Program-made: the position numbers and the translations under genes
Source of the DNA: Stomorhina lunata
Taxonomy: Eukaryota > Arthropoda > Insecta > Diptera > Rhiniidae
Assembly (NCBI GenBank): GCA_933228675.1
Contig: OW121741.1
Coordinates: 24,028,724 to 24,092,723, forward strand
Reading direction: 5' to 3'
DNA length: 64,000 nt
The notes under the pieces: generated by a model
What the model saw: only the letters and a program-made list of their open reading frames with translations
What the model was told of the DNA's origin: nothing
Databases searched by the model: none
In this document: positions 10,766 to 23,403 of the stretch, one piece after another
Layout of the letters: every line of letters starts with the position of its first letter
Numbering within the stretch: the first letter of the stretch is position 1

Positions 10766-12000
10766 TTATATAAATTTCCTATATTTACAACCTGTTAAGA
10801 ACAAAGGATGCATAATTTCCAATTTCGTTAACTTAGCTTTCAAACATTTCCTTCTACTTGGACCTTCCATCAATGTTTTTGGACGCAGCCACTGCTGTTC
10901 AATGCGTTTCACTATGTCAATGTGATCGTATAACTCATCCAGCTCATGGTTCATTAAATATCGATATTAATTGTTGTCGCAGATTGGTTCAATAATTTTT
11001 AGTATATTCATCACAAAAACCCGAAGAATAGCTTCACCTGCCTCAAAAATGCCAATTATTGTAAACCATATATTTTACTATTGAGAACCATATAATTTAG
11101 TTCTTACAGATAGAGATATATTTCTCTATCTATTTCTTCGATTAAGTCAAAATATCTTCTCTCGACAAGTACAATTCTTCGTTTGATTTCGAAACTGAGG
11201 AAACATCGAAGCTACAGTTCTCAGTGATGATCCAATTCCAGTGAACTGTCTGCTTGTGGAATTCATCAGTTTTGTTTTTGATTCATAAAAATCTTGACAC
11301 ATTTTTACTGATTTCTTCTCGATAGCTGAAAAGGCTGCAGTCACAATGTGTGTCTCAGAATATCTATGTCATGGACGAGTGGCATGTGTTTTTTGTTGAA
11401 AATTCTCCTGAAGTATTAACAGCAGCATCTGTAATCGATAACTATTTGTTGAAATTCTGGCTTTGTGACATCAAAATTTCTTTGCACTTTCTTCCTGAAG
11501 AGTGTCTTCCGCCAACTACTATATGGTCTATCTGATTTTTTTTTATTTGATCAGGGGTGCTTTTTTGGTGCTTTGTGAATTTCAAGGTGTGGAACCCATG
11601 TGCTGCTCACTACAATATTCCGATCCGTTGCAAAAAAGTTTAACCGCATACCATGGTCAGTCGTTACATTATGGAGGCTGAACTATAGTAAACTTCATCA
11701 AGCTAATTATTAAACCTTCTTTAACACCATCATATTTCTCCTCTGTGTGAGTGTTAGTACAAATAAGGCTTAGAGGTATTATCGCTTACTTTTCGATTAC
11801 AGGGATGAACAAGATTTTGCATTACTTTGGTGGCCATACATCCACTCAAAAATGTATGCCTACACTGTCTTTAGTGTCTTTCCAACGCTGAGTCATTCCT
11901 TTTCACGTCCTGGGCAGCATTAATATTACATATGTTTGTACAACTTGCTAATTGCTATTGTTCCGAGAGAGTTATTTGATTCATATTTCATGATTTTTAT
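10766..12000 (-). pseudogene. LINE relic: AP-like endonuclease and C-terminal tail, RT deleted
   Basis: Reading the minus strand from about 11900 down: ICTNTHTEEKYDGVKEGL, then LDEVYYS, then TTDHGMRLNFFATDRNIVVS followed by STWVPHLEIHK, then QIDHIVVGGRHSS (about 11535-11500). This is the order of the late motifs of the apurinic-like endonuclease of non-LTR retrotransposons, including the IDH motif. That enzyme nicks target DNA for reverse transcription. A degenerate linker follows (11147-11344). At 10766-10954 comes NHELDELYDHIDIVKRIEQQ, the usual C-terminal segment found just before the WLGHV-type motif. The RT domain that should lie between is absent, so an internal deletion has occurred. 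Several stops and frame changes. Confidence 0.75.
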
Positions 12001-13060
12001 TAATGTCTGTGCACTGTTTTAACTGGTTTGGGAAGATAATGGTAGATTATCAAATTAGGATGTTAACTTCATTCCATTAGGTCATACTTCATAGTCACGG
12101 TTAAAGGAGTAAATCTATAAAATCAATTACGTACGATCAGTTTAATTCCTTTTAAATAAATCCTACTGCTTTTAAATCCTATAATAAATAAGATATTTTA
12201 TTTAAATTTATATTTTTTTATACCTTCCTCCTATGCATTTCTTCAAGAAGAACCTCTAATACCTTAATCTTTCTTTAAAAAACACATGAATTACTCGAGA
12301 ATTCCATTTTATTTCTTAAACATTTATTTATTACTCATACGTTTCTTGGAACAATTTTCCTCATACTCATTCTGTCTTTCTCATTGGCTGTTTACTTGTT
12401 TGTATCGTTTGCTGGCAAAAAAAAAAAATACACAAACCAACAACAAAAACAACAATATTTTTGCGGTAGCCATTTTTTTCATATTCTTATTTAATGTTTT
12501 GTTTATCGTTTTTTTTTCTTCTCTTGTATTTGTCTTACATATACTCTTTTATTAATATATTGTTTATTTATTTTTTGTTTTTGTTGTTTATACTTAATAT
12601 TTCTTGTTTTTCTTCTCTGTTTTATTTACATCTTTTTAATGGCATCCGCCATAATTGTTTTACAAATGTTGTTGTTGTTTTTGTTAATGTATTTTGTTGG
12701 TAGAATTATTGCAGTAAATGTCGGTGTATTTTGGTGTATAAATGAAAACATTTCCGTTTAATTTGTAAGATATTGGTATCAAAATGTTTAAAATACTTTT
12801 GTGTGAGTTAAATTTATTGAAAATTTACGAAGATTCTTTAATGGTGAAGAATCAGCCTCTATATACAATAACTGATTTTCTTATACATAGAATAATGTAC
12901 AACATAAAACGATAAGCACAAGTTAATTATAGGCTATATTTGTTAGAAGTGTAGAAAAAAGAAGCCAGAAAATCCATGATATTTTTAAACTTAGTTATCG
13001 AAAACAATTCACTTCACCCATTTTGATTATTTTTAAGGTTCAAGTTAACGAAATGTATTC
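12001..13060. other. Unassigned A/T-rich sequence
   Basis: 12286-12703 is T-rich and gives hydrophobic Phe/Leu/Ile frames that come from base composition. No gene, repeat or RNA recognised. Confidence 0.5.
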
Positions 13061-14096
13061 GATAGCTCGATGGAGCCCCCAATGCAACATATCGTGATCT
13101 ATCTATTAGAATAAAGAAGTCTGCAAGAAGGAACAAGATAATGTGGATAGACGAGCAAGCAAGCCAAATTGAATCAGCTGCAAGCAAAGGTGATATGAAG
13201 ACCTTGTATAACATATAAAGGGCGTTGTGTGGCAAAGCTACTTCCAGTAACAGTCTCATCTTGAGTAGTAGTGGCACACTCCTTTCAACTGCTGATGAAC
13301 AACTAATACGCTGTATGGAGCACTTCAAGTCAACACTTAACAACCCTATTGGATTAACACCACTGGCTGAAGTGCATAATGAAACCAACCTTGATAGTAT
13401 ATTCTGAGGAATTTCCGACAGTCAGCCAACAATACAAGAAGTGAAGAACGCTATTAAAATCCTTAAATGCAACAAGGCCCCGGGCAATGACAATATTTCA
13501 GCGGAGATGCTTTTATGCAATGTTGAAAGATCGTCGAGATTGTGGCACCCATTTGTGTTTAAAATATGGGAAGAAGAAGCTCTGCCAACCTCTTGGAATG
13601 AAGGTATACTAGTCAAAATATCAAAAAAGGCTGACCACAAATACTGCAATAACTACAGGGGTATAACACTTCTTCCAATACCTAGCAAAATATTAAGTCT
13701 TGTAATTTTGAATAGAATATCCGACGCAGTTTCCTCTACACTCCGCGAAAATCAGTTTGGGCTTAGAGAAAACCGTTCTTGTGTTGATCTAATCAACACA
13801 GTAAGAATAGTATTAGAGCAATGTAATGAATTCCTATTTACCTGACGTGTATCGACTTTATGAATGCCTTCGACAGTGTCAATAGCAGCTATCTATGGAG
13901 AATTTTAGAAAATAGAAAATTCTCAACTTAATCCGGGCAATGTACGTTAATTTTAAATGTCGTGTCCTACACAAGGGTAAACTATCAGATCCGTTCGATA
14001 TTACTACTGGAGTAAGGCAAGGATGTATATTATCACCTATACTTTTTATCCTCGTCATCGACAACATAATGCGCACGACTCTAAATGGTAGACACG
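13061..14096 (+). pseudogene. Non-LTR retrotransposon ORF2 with RT domain, 5' part (interrupted)
   Basis: The reading begins in the linker before RT (KKSARRNKIMWIDEQASQIE). It goes through NAIKILKCNKAPGNDNISAE (RT motif 1), CNNYRGITLLPIPSKI (motif 2), ENQFGLRENRSCVDLI (2a), CIDFMNAFDSVN (motif A, first catalytic Asp) and TGVRQGCILSPILFILVIDN (motif B). Stops fall at about 13216, 13405 and 13843, and two frame changes lie between 13845 and 13940, so it is inactive. The catalytic YADD box is missing here and is found after the inserted element, at 15267. RT copies element RNA at a nicked target. Clade uncertain; it is not the jockey-like copy at 25.4 kb. Confidence 0.88.
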
Positions 14097-15240
14097 GGCC
14101 CAATTTCACTAAACTACAATTCTACAAGTTAACAAGTTACAATTACAAGTATAATTCTTACAAGTGCTGTTCAATTGTATTTCATTAAAATTTTCACAAC
14201 AATTGTAGCTTTTTGAACTTGTAAACTACAATTTCTACAATTACAATTTCTAAAATTACAATTACAATAAAATAAAATATTTTGATAAATATATGGAGTC
14301 AAATAAAAAATACGATTTTTATGAAATTTTATATATATGTACATTCTCCTAGCCTAGACAGTTTTTACACTTCTTCAAAATTTTTAATTTAGCTTTGGTT
14401 TAGATTTTATGGCGGTTCAAAGTTCGTTTTTTTTCAATATTTTTTCAGAAATGATAAAGAAAATGGAATGATAAGGAAAATGGAAGATATGCTCCTTGAG
14501 TCAAGGACATCATTGATCTCCCTTGTTCTGCATACGCTTCATCACTATTGGTGGAAAGGGTATTATAAGTTTGGGCTGATATATATAACGTATAGAAATA
14601 TTGGTCTTAGTTAGACCACCTTTTAGTATAACAACGGATTTAGAATTACTTCCTGAGCCGATTAAACGATGTCAGTCCGTCCGTCCATCTGGCTGGACCC
14701 CCATGAAAACCTTGTAATCAAAGTACATTTCGCAATTCTCAAGATAATTTGATTAAATTTGGCACAAACAATTATTTTGGTAGTGTGCTATTAAAATTCG
14801 TCAAAGTAAACTAAATTCGTCAAGGTACACTAAGTAATGGACTATTATTAATCGAAACATATTTAAAAACAAATAAAATAAATAAATGGTAATTAATATT
14901 GATTTGATTTTGTGTTAATTTTAACTAATTTTTATTAAAAAATAGTTAAAAACCAAATTTGAATTCAATTTATCATTCACTTGTAACTTGTAAATTTTTT
15001 GAGAGTCTCCGTCGACCCTATGCTTGTTTTCTACAATTCTACAAGTGTACAAGTACAAATTTAGATTAGTGAAACAAAACCACTTGTAGAAGTTCGACTT
15101 GTAAACTTGTGAATTGTCAAAATCACTTGTAGCTACAAACTTGTAATTGTATTTTAATGAAACACAATTATTTACAAGTTCACAATTTTACAGGCAAAAA
15201 CACTTGTAATTGTTAACTTGTAGCTTAGTGAAATAGGGCC
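14097..15240. mobile_element. 1.14-kb terminal-inverted-repeat element inserted in the LINE
   Basis: The left end GGCCCAATTTCACTAA and the right end, read on the other strand as GGCCCTATTTCACTAA, form inverted termini. Both are followed by A/T-rich subterminal blocks full of CTACAAGTT and ACAATTACAAG words. The LINE reading frame stops at the left end and resumes at the right end. No transposase, so non-autonomous. The GGCCC start resembles Harbinger-type ends, but the target duplication is unclear. It holds a family-1 repeat fragment. Confidence 0.8.
14528..14852 (+). mobile_element. Family-1 dipteran repeat fragment (copy D)
   Basis: Matches family 1 from the second half of the 5' hairpin (GGTGGAAAGGGTATTATAAG) through the GTCC/CTGG block (about 14673-14698) to the ATTATTAAT region. 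Both ends are decayed. It is nested in the inverted-repeat element and is more diverged than the other copies. Confidence 0.75.
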
Positions 15241-15420
15241 ACAGTAAACAACTTGAAGACTTGGAATATGCCGATGACGTATGTCTTCTAAGCCAAAGCT
15301 CGGGCCACCTTCAAGAGAATACTAATGCTAGCACTGTTAAATTTCTGGCAGCTGGGTTTGGAAATTAATATTTTCAAGACAAAGATTATACCCGGAGGGC
15401 ATGGCACAGGCCCATTAACA
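15241..15420 (+). pseudogene. Continuation of the interrupted LINE: YADD box
   Basis: QLEDLEYADDVCLLSQSS is read at once after the inserted element. YADD (15267-15278) is RT motif C with the catalytic Asp pair. The reading then decays (KFLAAGFGN, stop). With 13061-14096 it makes one RT domain in the right order, so one LINE was split by one insertion. Confidence 0.85.
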
Positions 15421-17514
15421 CACATCAATGAGGATAATGATGCAGTTCTATAGAGAAGAGTCTAGATTTTAATGATCAACAATTGTTTTCAAGAAAAAGT
15501 TATATTATGCGTTATAAAAAAAGGCATTGAAATGTGTTTAATATTCTTAAACGAAAAAATTATGAAATTTTTCATCGAACTCAGTAGCTCATGCATCGAA
15601 TATAGTTTTACAGCATTAATCTTAATGTCAGTTTAATTAAGACACTGAACCTTGGTTTTAGTCTGCAAAAGACAATAACTTAATCTCGTATAGAGTTTAG
15701 GAGAAATCAGGAAATCAAAAAAGTTTTACCAAATTCAGTGTTTTCGTTTTTCTTTGGACAAAAATTAAGTTGGATCGGTTTTGCTTGGTGCTCCCACTAT
15801 AACCATGTGAAAGGTGAAAGTCTCTTCTTTAGATTTAGCGAAAAAAATTCACCGAATTTTATCAATCGTAGAACAAAGTTTAAAATTTTCTGAAAAGTCA
15901 CGTAAATTGTTATGCATAATTTAATCAAAAAGTGTTGCAGTCATTTAGGCGTAACTTTTTAATCAAATTGAATTTAAGTGTAAGTCCTCTAGGAGTCGAC
16001 GAATTTAAACCAAAATAAGTAGAGCTCTTTTTTTGGGTCCAGCAATAGATGCGTGCCAAATTTCATCATATTCTATTAAGAGTTTAATTTCACTAAATTC
16101 TGTTTAGAATTGCGACTTGTAAATTGAGAAGAAAAATACGTGAAAAAATAGGGGCCAAAGGTAGGTACCCCATGGAGTCGACGGATTTTGGAATTTTTTT
16201 GAATTCTTCTTATCTGTATAAAACTGAATAAGTATTTCATGTCTAACATATCGAAATAGAGTGCAATATAAAAGGATAGTTGAGGCCCTATGCTCCACTG
16301 GGAGTCAATGATAGCAAAAGATGAAGAAAGAATAGAAACACAAAAACATAAAGGAAAACATTTTGATGGAAAAATTCGTCTAACTGAACTGATCATATGG
16401 TAAAAGGTGAACAAGTAAATTAATTTTCAGTGTCAGCTTAATTCTCGTTTTCAATTTCCTATAAGTTTTAATATATGATTTAGACACTTTCATAAATCAG
16501 TGGAACTGAATAAAATTTTTGATATAGAATATATTATTTATAAATATCATTATATATTAAAATTCCTCTAAAAAAACTCTTAAAACAAAGTCAAATTAAA
16601 ACGAAACCTTTCAAAAACTGTCTTAAACTCTTGACAACATCATAAAATCGATAACAAAAGATAATAATTTTATCATTAATTTTAATTTTTATTGAACCAT
16701 TTTATATAAAAAATTTTTTTTTTTAGAATTCCCATAAAAACAGATTTTGTTATTCCGAAACTTGTTAATTATCTTGTGTTCATACGAATCGTGACATTAA
16801 AAATAACACCATTAAATAAATAAATAGAAATACTTATAAATAAATTTGTCGTTTTATAACTTTTGGCTTTTTCTCGTATCTTATTTTATAAAAATCTTTT
16901 TTACGACTTTTGCTGTATAATTTAATAATTATGAATTTTATGTCTCAAAAGCTGTTTTTATAGTTTTCGACAGTTTTCGAAAATTTAGTCATTCATTTAA
17001 TGATTGTTTATGGTTATTTCTGTTAATTTTTATGGTTAGTGTTGAAATAAAATTCTTTGATTTTTTTTTCTTCTTCTTCTTATATATTATTAATGACATT
17101 TTTAAGCATTTAAAATACAAAGTAATAATTTTAGTGGAAAAGTTAAAACGTATTTATACTTGTACATTGTGATATCATTTGATAAAAAAAAACCAAAAAT
17201 GTTTATTAATTTGAAGTTGTATTAGTCAATTATATTTTATTTATATTCCTGGTATTTTTTATAGTCATCTAATAACGGTCAAGTATCAGTTTTGGTATTA
17301 TTTTTTGCGCAGGCGTATTTAAATTTTTCTTAATCTTGATTAACTTCTGTTAGCTACTTTCTCTTTTTAAGGCAATTTTTATTAGCTCAGGCGCTAAACG
17401 TTATTTCCAGATTAGATTTTTATAAAAAATTAAAATTAAGATAAAGATCAAGATTTATCTTAAAAGTTTGCCTCCGCACTGTCAACATAACGTCAGCAAC
17501 AACACTGAGATATA
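15421..17514. other. Unassigned A/T-rich sequence
   Basis: No gene, known repeat or RNA seen. The open frames on the minus strand at 16076-16414 overlap each other in two frames and show no family features. Confidence 0.5.
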
Positions 17515-18180
17515 GAAAAATTTTTCTACAGAAAATTTATTTATCAAAAATTTTTCTCAAGAACATTTTTTTTCAAAAATTTTTCAATAGAATTTTTTTT
17601 TATCAAAAATATTTCTATAGAAAATTTTTTTATCAAAAATTTTTCTATAGAAAATTTTTTTATCAAAAATTTTTCTATAGAAAATTTTTTTATCAAAAAT
17701 TTTTCTATAGAAAATTTTTTTATCAAAAATTTTTTATAGAAAATTTTTTATCAAAAATTTTTCTATGGAAAATTTGTTTATCAGAAATTTTTCTATAGAA
17801 AATTTGTTTATCAAAAATTTTTCTATGGAAAATTTGTTTATCAAAAATTTTTCTATAGAAAATTTGTTTATCAAAAATTTTTGTATAGAAAATTTGTTTA
17901 TCAAAAATTTTTGTATAGAAAATTTGTTTATCAAAAATTTTTTATAGAAAATTTTTTATCAAAAATTTTTCTATGGAAAATTTGTTTATCAAAAATTTTT
18001 CTATAGAAAATTTGTTTATCAAAAATTTTTGTATAGAAAATTTGTTTATCAAAAATTTTTGTATAGAAAATTTGTTTATCAAAAATTTTTCTATGGAAAA
18101 TTTGTTTATCAAAAATTTTTCTATAGAAAATTTGTTTATCAAAAATTTTTGTATAGAAAATTTGTTTATAAAAAATTTTT

Positions 18181-19757
18181 GTATAGAAAATTTGTTTATC
18201 AAAAATTTTTCTACAGAAAATTTTTTTATCAAAAATTTTTCTATAGAAAATTTGTTTATCAAAAATTTTTCTATAGAAAATTTTGTTATCAAAAATTTTT
18301 CTATAGAAAATTTTGTTATCAAAAATTTTTCTATAGAAAATTTTGTTATCAAAAATTTTTCTATAGAAAATTTGTTTATCAAAAATTTTTCTATAGAAAA
18401 TTTGTTTATCAAAAATTTTTCTATAGAAAATTTTTTTATCAAAAATTTTTCTATAGAAAATTTTTTTATCAAAAATTTTTCTATAAAAAATTTTTTTATC
18501 AAAAATGTTTCTATAGAAAATTTGTTTATAAACATTTTTGTATAGAAAATTTATTTATCAAAGATTTTTCTAAAGAATATTTTTATCAAAAATTTTTCTA
18601 TAGAAATTTTTTTTATCAAAAATTTTTCTATAGAAATTTTTTTTATCAAAAATTTTTCTATAGAAATTTTTTTTATCAAAAATTTTTCTATAGAAAATTT
18701 TTTTATCAAACATTTTTCTATAGAAAATTTTTTTATCAAAAATTTTTCTATAGAAAATTTTTTAATGAAAAATTTTTTATAGAAAATTCTAGAAAATTTG
18801 TTTATCAAAAATTTTTCTATCGAAATTTTTTTTGTCAAAAATTTTTCTATAGAAAATTTTATTATCAAAAATTTTTCTATATAAAATTTTTTTGTCAAAA
18901 CTTTTTCTATAAAAAATTTTTTATGAAAAATTTTTGTAGAAAATTCTAGAAAATTTGTTTATCAAAAATTTTTCTATTGAAAATTTTTTTATCAAAAATT
19001 TTTCTATAGAAAATTTGTTTATCAAAAATTTTCAATAGACAATTTTTTTTATCAAACATTTTTCTATAGAAATTTTTTTTATCAAAAATTTTTCTATAGA
19101 AAATTTTTTTATCAAATATTTTTCTATAGAAAATTTTTTTTATAGAAAATTTTTTTTATCAAAAACTTTTATGTAGAAAATTTTTTTATGAAAATTTTTT
19201 TATAGAAAATTCTAGAATTTTTTTTTATCAAAAATTTTTCTATAGAAAATTTTTTTATCAAAAATTTTTCTATAGAAAATTTTTTTATCAAAAATTTTTC
19301 TATAGAAAATTTTTTTATCAAAAATTTTTCTATAAAAAATTTTTTTATCAAAAATTTTTCTATAGAAAATTTTTTTATCAAAAATTTTTCTACAAAAAAT
19401 TTTTTTATCAAAAATTTTTCTATAGAATTTTTTTTATCAAAAATTTTCTGTAGAAAATTCTTTTATCAAAAATTTTTCTATAGAAAATTTTTTTTATCAA
19501 AAATTTTTCTATAGAAAGTTTTTTTATCAAAAATTTTTGATAAAAAAATTTTCTGTAGACAGTTCTTTTATCAAACATTTTCTATAGAAATTTTTTTTAT
19601 CAAAAATTTTCTATAGACAATTTTTAAATCCAACATTTTTCTATAGAAAATTTTTTTTTGTTAAAGAAGAATTTTTATTAAAAAAATGTTTGTTAAAAAA
19701 ATTTTCTATAATAAAGTTTTTTACAGAAAAATTTTGATAAAAAAAATTTATAGAAAA
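18181..19757 (+). repeat. Higher-order duplication inside the satellite, copy 1
   Basis: The order of variant units, the run of three TTTTGTTATC variants, the two TTCTAGAAAATT joints and the non-repeat end TTAAAGAAGAATTTTTATTA all reappear in 19768-21256. Offset drops from 1587 at the start to 1499 at the end, meaning the second copy has lost a few units. Confidence 0.9.
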
Positions 19758-19767
19758 TTTTTTTTTT

Positions 19768-21256
19768 GTATAGAAAATTTGTTTATCAAAAATTTTTCTA
19801 CAGAAAATTTTTTTATCAAAAATTTTTCTATAGAAAATTTGTTTATCAAAAATTTTTCTATAGAAAATTTTGTTATCAAAAATTTTTCTATAGAAAATTT
19901 TGTTATCAAAAATTTTTCTATAGAAAATTTTGTTATCAAAAATTTTTCTATAGAAAATTTGTTTATCAAAAATTTTTCTATAGAAAATTTGTTTATCAAA
20001 AATTTTTCTATAGAAAATTTTTTTATCAAAAATTTTTCTATAGAAAATTTTTTTATCAAAAATTTTTCTATAAAAAATTTTTTTATCAAAAATGTTTCTA
20101 TAGAAAATTTGTTTATAAACATTTTTGTATAGAAAATTTATTTATCAAAGATTTTTCTAAAGAATATTTTTATCAAAAATTTTTCTATAGAAATTTTTTT
20201 TATCAAAAATTTTTCTATAGAAAATTTTTTTATCAAACATTTTTCTATAGAAAATTTTTTTATCAAAAATTTTTCTATAGAAAATTTTTGAATGAAAAAT
20301 TTTTTATAGAAAATTCTAGAAAATTTGTTTATCAAAAATTTTTCTATAGAAATTTTTTTTGTCAAAAATTTTTCTATAGAAAATTTTATTATCAAAAATT
20401 TTTCTATATAAAATTTTTTTGTCAAAACTTTTTCTATAAAAAATTTTTTATGAAAAATTTTTGTAGAAAATTCTAGAAAATTTGTTTATCAAAAATTTTT
20501 CTATAGAAAATTTTTTTATCAAAAATTTTTCTATAGAAAATTTGTTTATCAAAAATTTTCAATAGACAATTTTTTTTATCAAACATTTTTCTATAGAAAT
20601 TTTTTTTATCAAAAATTTTTCTATAGAAAATTTTTTTATCAAATATTTTTCTATAGAAAATTTTTTTTATCAAAAACTTTTATGTAGAAAATTTTTTTAT
20701 AGAAAATTCTAGAATTTTTTTTTTATCAAAAATTTTTCTATAGAAAATTTTTTTATCAAAAATTTTTCTATAGAAAATTTTTTTATCAAAAATTTTTCTA
20801 TAGAAAATTTTTTTATCAAAAATTTTTTTATAAAAAATTTTTTTATCAAAAATTTTTCTATAGAAAATTTTTTTATCAAAAATTTTTCTACAAAAAATTT
20901 TTTTATCAAAAATTTTTCTATAGAATTTTTTTTATCAAAAATTTTTCTGTAGAAAATTCTTTTATCAAAAATTTTTCTATAGAAAATTTTTTTTATCAAA
21001 AATTTTTCTATAGAAAATTTTTTTATCAAAAATTTTTGATAAAAAAATTTTCTGTAGACAGTTCTTTTATCAAACATTTTCTATAGAAATTTTTTTTATC
21101 AAAAATTTTCTATAGACAATTTTTAAATCCAACATTTTTCTATAGAAAATTTTTTTTTGTTAAAGAAGAATTTTTATTAAAAAAATTTTTGTTAAAAAAA
21201 TTTTCTATAATAAAGTTTTTTACAGAAAAATTTTGATAAAAAAAATTTATAGAAAA
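19768..21256 (+). repeat. Higher-order duplication inside the satellite, copy 2
   Basis: Partner of 18181-19757, lying about 10 bp after it in tandem. Differences are mostly whole-unit deletions and a few substitutions. This fits recent unequal exchange or slippage over about 1.5 kb. Confidence 0.9.
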
Positions 21257-21529
21257 ATTTTTGATAAAAAAATTTTCTATAGAAAAATTTTTGATAAAAA
21301 AATTTTCTTAAAAAAATTTTTGATAAAAAAATTTTCTAAAGAAAAATTTTAGAAAAACTTTTGATAAAAAAATTTTACATAGAAAATTTAAAACTTAAAA
21401 AAAAATTTCTATAGAAAATGTTTTTATTAGAAAATTTTTTAATCAAAAATTTTTCCATAGAAGGTGTACATTTTTTTTATATAAAAATATTTTGATCAAA
21501 AATGTTAACAGAAAAATGTTTCAAAATTT

Positions 21530-21585
21530 TAAATTTTGCTTTGGTTCAGATTTTATGGCGGTTCAAAGTTTGTTTTTCTGTTAAA
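21530..21585 (+). repeat. Short dispersed segment shared with 14385-14440
   Basis: TTTGGTTCAGATTTTATGG, then CGGTTCAAAGTTTG, follows the satellite. The same words with three or four changes are at about 14390, inside the inverted-repeat element. Function unknown. Confidence 0.7.
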
Positions 21586-23403
21586 ATTTTTTTTCAAAAT
21601 ATTTATATGCCTATAATTTTTAATATATTTATCAGATTTTTTTAATTTGTCTTTAGAAATTTTTTTACTTGGAAATTTAGAACGACTAAAAAAGTAATAA
21701 AATAAAATAGTTTTTTGACTCAACTGAAAATTTTAAAATTTTGAGTTAATACCCTTTTGTTGATCAAGTGCGATATTATAAATTCAGAAACATTAATTTC
21801 AGAACGAGTTCTGAAATTTTAATAAACATTTTTGAATACACATTTGGCAATAAATTTATATATATTTTTAGCATTTCTTTGTAATTTTTTCCCAAAAATC
21901 TCTAAAACTGAACAAGATATTATGACCATTTTTGGACACAGTATAAACTAATATTTTAGAAATATAAATTTCAGAACTTTTCAAAATTTTGAGTTTTTTT
22001 TAGAAAAACGGGCGTTTGAGTCTATTTATAGCCGGGCCCTATCGAATTTTTGCACATACCTTAAAATATTGATCAAATGTTAAATTAATAGATGTTTATG
22101 AGATATAAAGGTTTAGCTTTCAAAAAGAAACGGAAAGGTAATACAGAATTTATAAAGTGAAAATAAACAGATGTTGAACAACGAATGGTTTACCGTATAA
22201 ATAAATCTACAGCTGCAGTGGAAGAATAATCCATTGGACTTGACGCAAACTTTCTACAAAATTTCCCCAAATATCCGTCATTGACCAATAATTTACTTTA
22301 CGCTATCATAAGTTTTTACTTTATACTCAAGTTATCGCCTTAAACCTAAACTATTTTCGAATCACATTTTATTCTATATATCATCCTCTTCAATCTTTCA
22401 CCAACATTTAGGTTCCATCATAAAAAATTCAATTTCCCTGTTTGTGTGCGCACATCCAAAGTTTGAAACATGTTAAATATATTATTTTACTTGACATTCC
22501 TGTTGACATTTGTCTAAATTTTCTACTAGATGTTTTATTTCAATGCTTTACGTTACGTTAATACGAAAGTAAATGTGTTGCATAAAAATGATTATTATGA
22601 TAATGACGATGGTGGCACTGTCAAGCAGCCAGTCAACAATCCTGGCTGACTGCATGCCTGTCTGCCACAGTGGCTGCATGTTTGAATGCATTGTATGTAT
22701 GTATTTGCATGCTTGTAAAACTGTGTGGCATGAAAAATTATAAATGCATGCACATCTTTCTTTTTTGTTCTTTTTGCGTTTATATTTTATTTCTCTGAAT
22801 ATTTGCTCTTTTTTTTCGTCGTTGTTGTTGTTGTTGTTGCAAATTCCGTTGGCAGTTCTTGTTGCAGCAGCAATGACAGCAAAAACAACAAAAAAAAAAG
22901 GGCAACAAACAGCTGTCATATAATAAAATTTCGCGAATTACAAATAACTGCAACATTTCATAAATGTAGATGAATGTGCATAACACACATACTTACATAC
23001 ACTTATATGTATGAAAGGATGTATGTATTTACATATGTTCATATACGGATGTATGCAAATTTTACATTCATACAAATAAATAAATGTTAATAAATATGTA
23101 GGAAAACATGAATATTTATGTACATATTTTTGTACAAATATACATTTTAAATAATTGTTTTTATTATAAATATATGTATGTGTAAACTTATGTGTGTGAG
23201 ATTCTTATAGTGCCCAGCGGGGAAATAGGCGTAGGGCAACTGGACTTTAAGGCAGATCCACCGTAATTTGAAAATCATTAACTCGAGTTTATATATAAAG
23301 CTATGTTTGGCAATCTCACATCTAATTTTGATTATGGAAGAAGTAGTCGGTTTTCATAACATCTAGCCAAAATGACTTCTCTGATATCATCTGACATCAC
23401 GCT
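21586..23403. other. Unassigned sequence; (GTT)n microsatellite
   Basis: Trinucleotide (GTT)6 at about 22821-22838 and ATGTATGT-type runs at 22990-23190. No gene or transposon recognised. Confidence 0.5.

Larger units (their letters stand above)
17515..21480. repeat. 30-bp A/T satellite array (about 4 kb)
   Basis: A tandem unit of 30 bp made of two 15-bp halves: TTTTTCTATAGAAAA and TTTTTTTATCAAAAA, which match at 12 of 15 positions. TTTTCTATAGAAAA is a perfect palindrome. Variants with TTTGTTTATC, TTTTGTTATC and TGTATAG occur in local runs. After 21240 the units become inverted in sense and degenerate, and they fade out near 21480. Because 30 is a multiple of 3, frames stay open on both strands for up to 306 codons (for example 18029-18949 plus and 17942-18535 minus). 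They encode only 10-residue repeats such as FSIEKFLIK and are not taken as genes. Confidence 0.95.

Noticed and set aside
12286..12703. Phe/Leu-rich frames as membrane proteins
   Set aside because: They arise from T-rich base composition.
17544..21077. Long open frames on both strands in the satellite
   Set aside because: They follow from a 30-bp unit being a multiple of three; the proteins are pure 10-residue repeats and several frames overlap.
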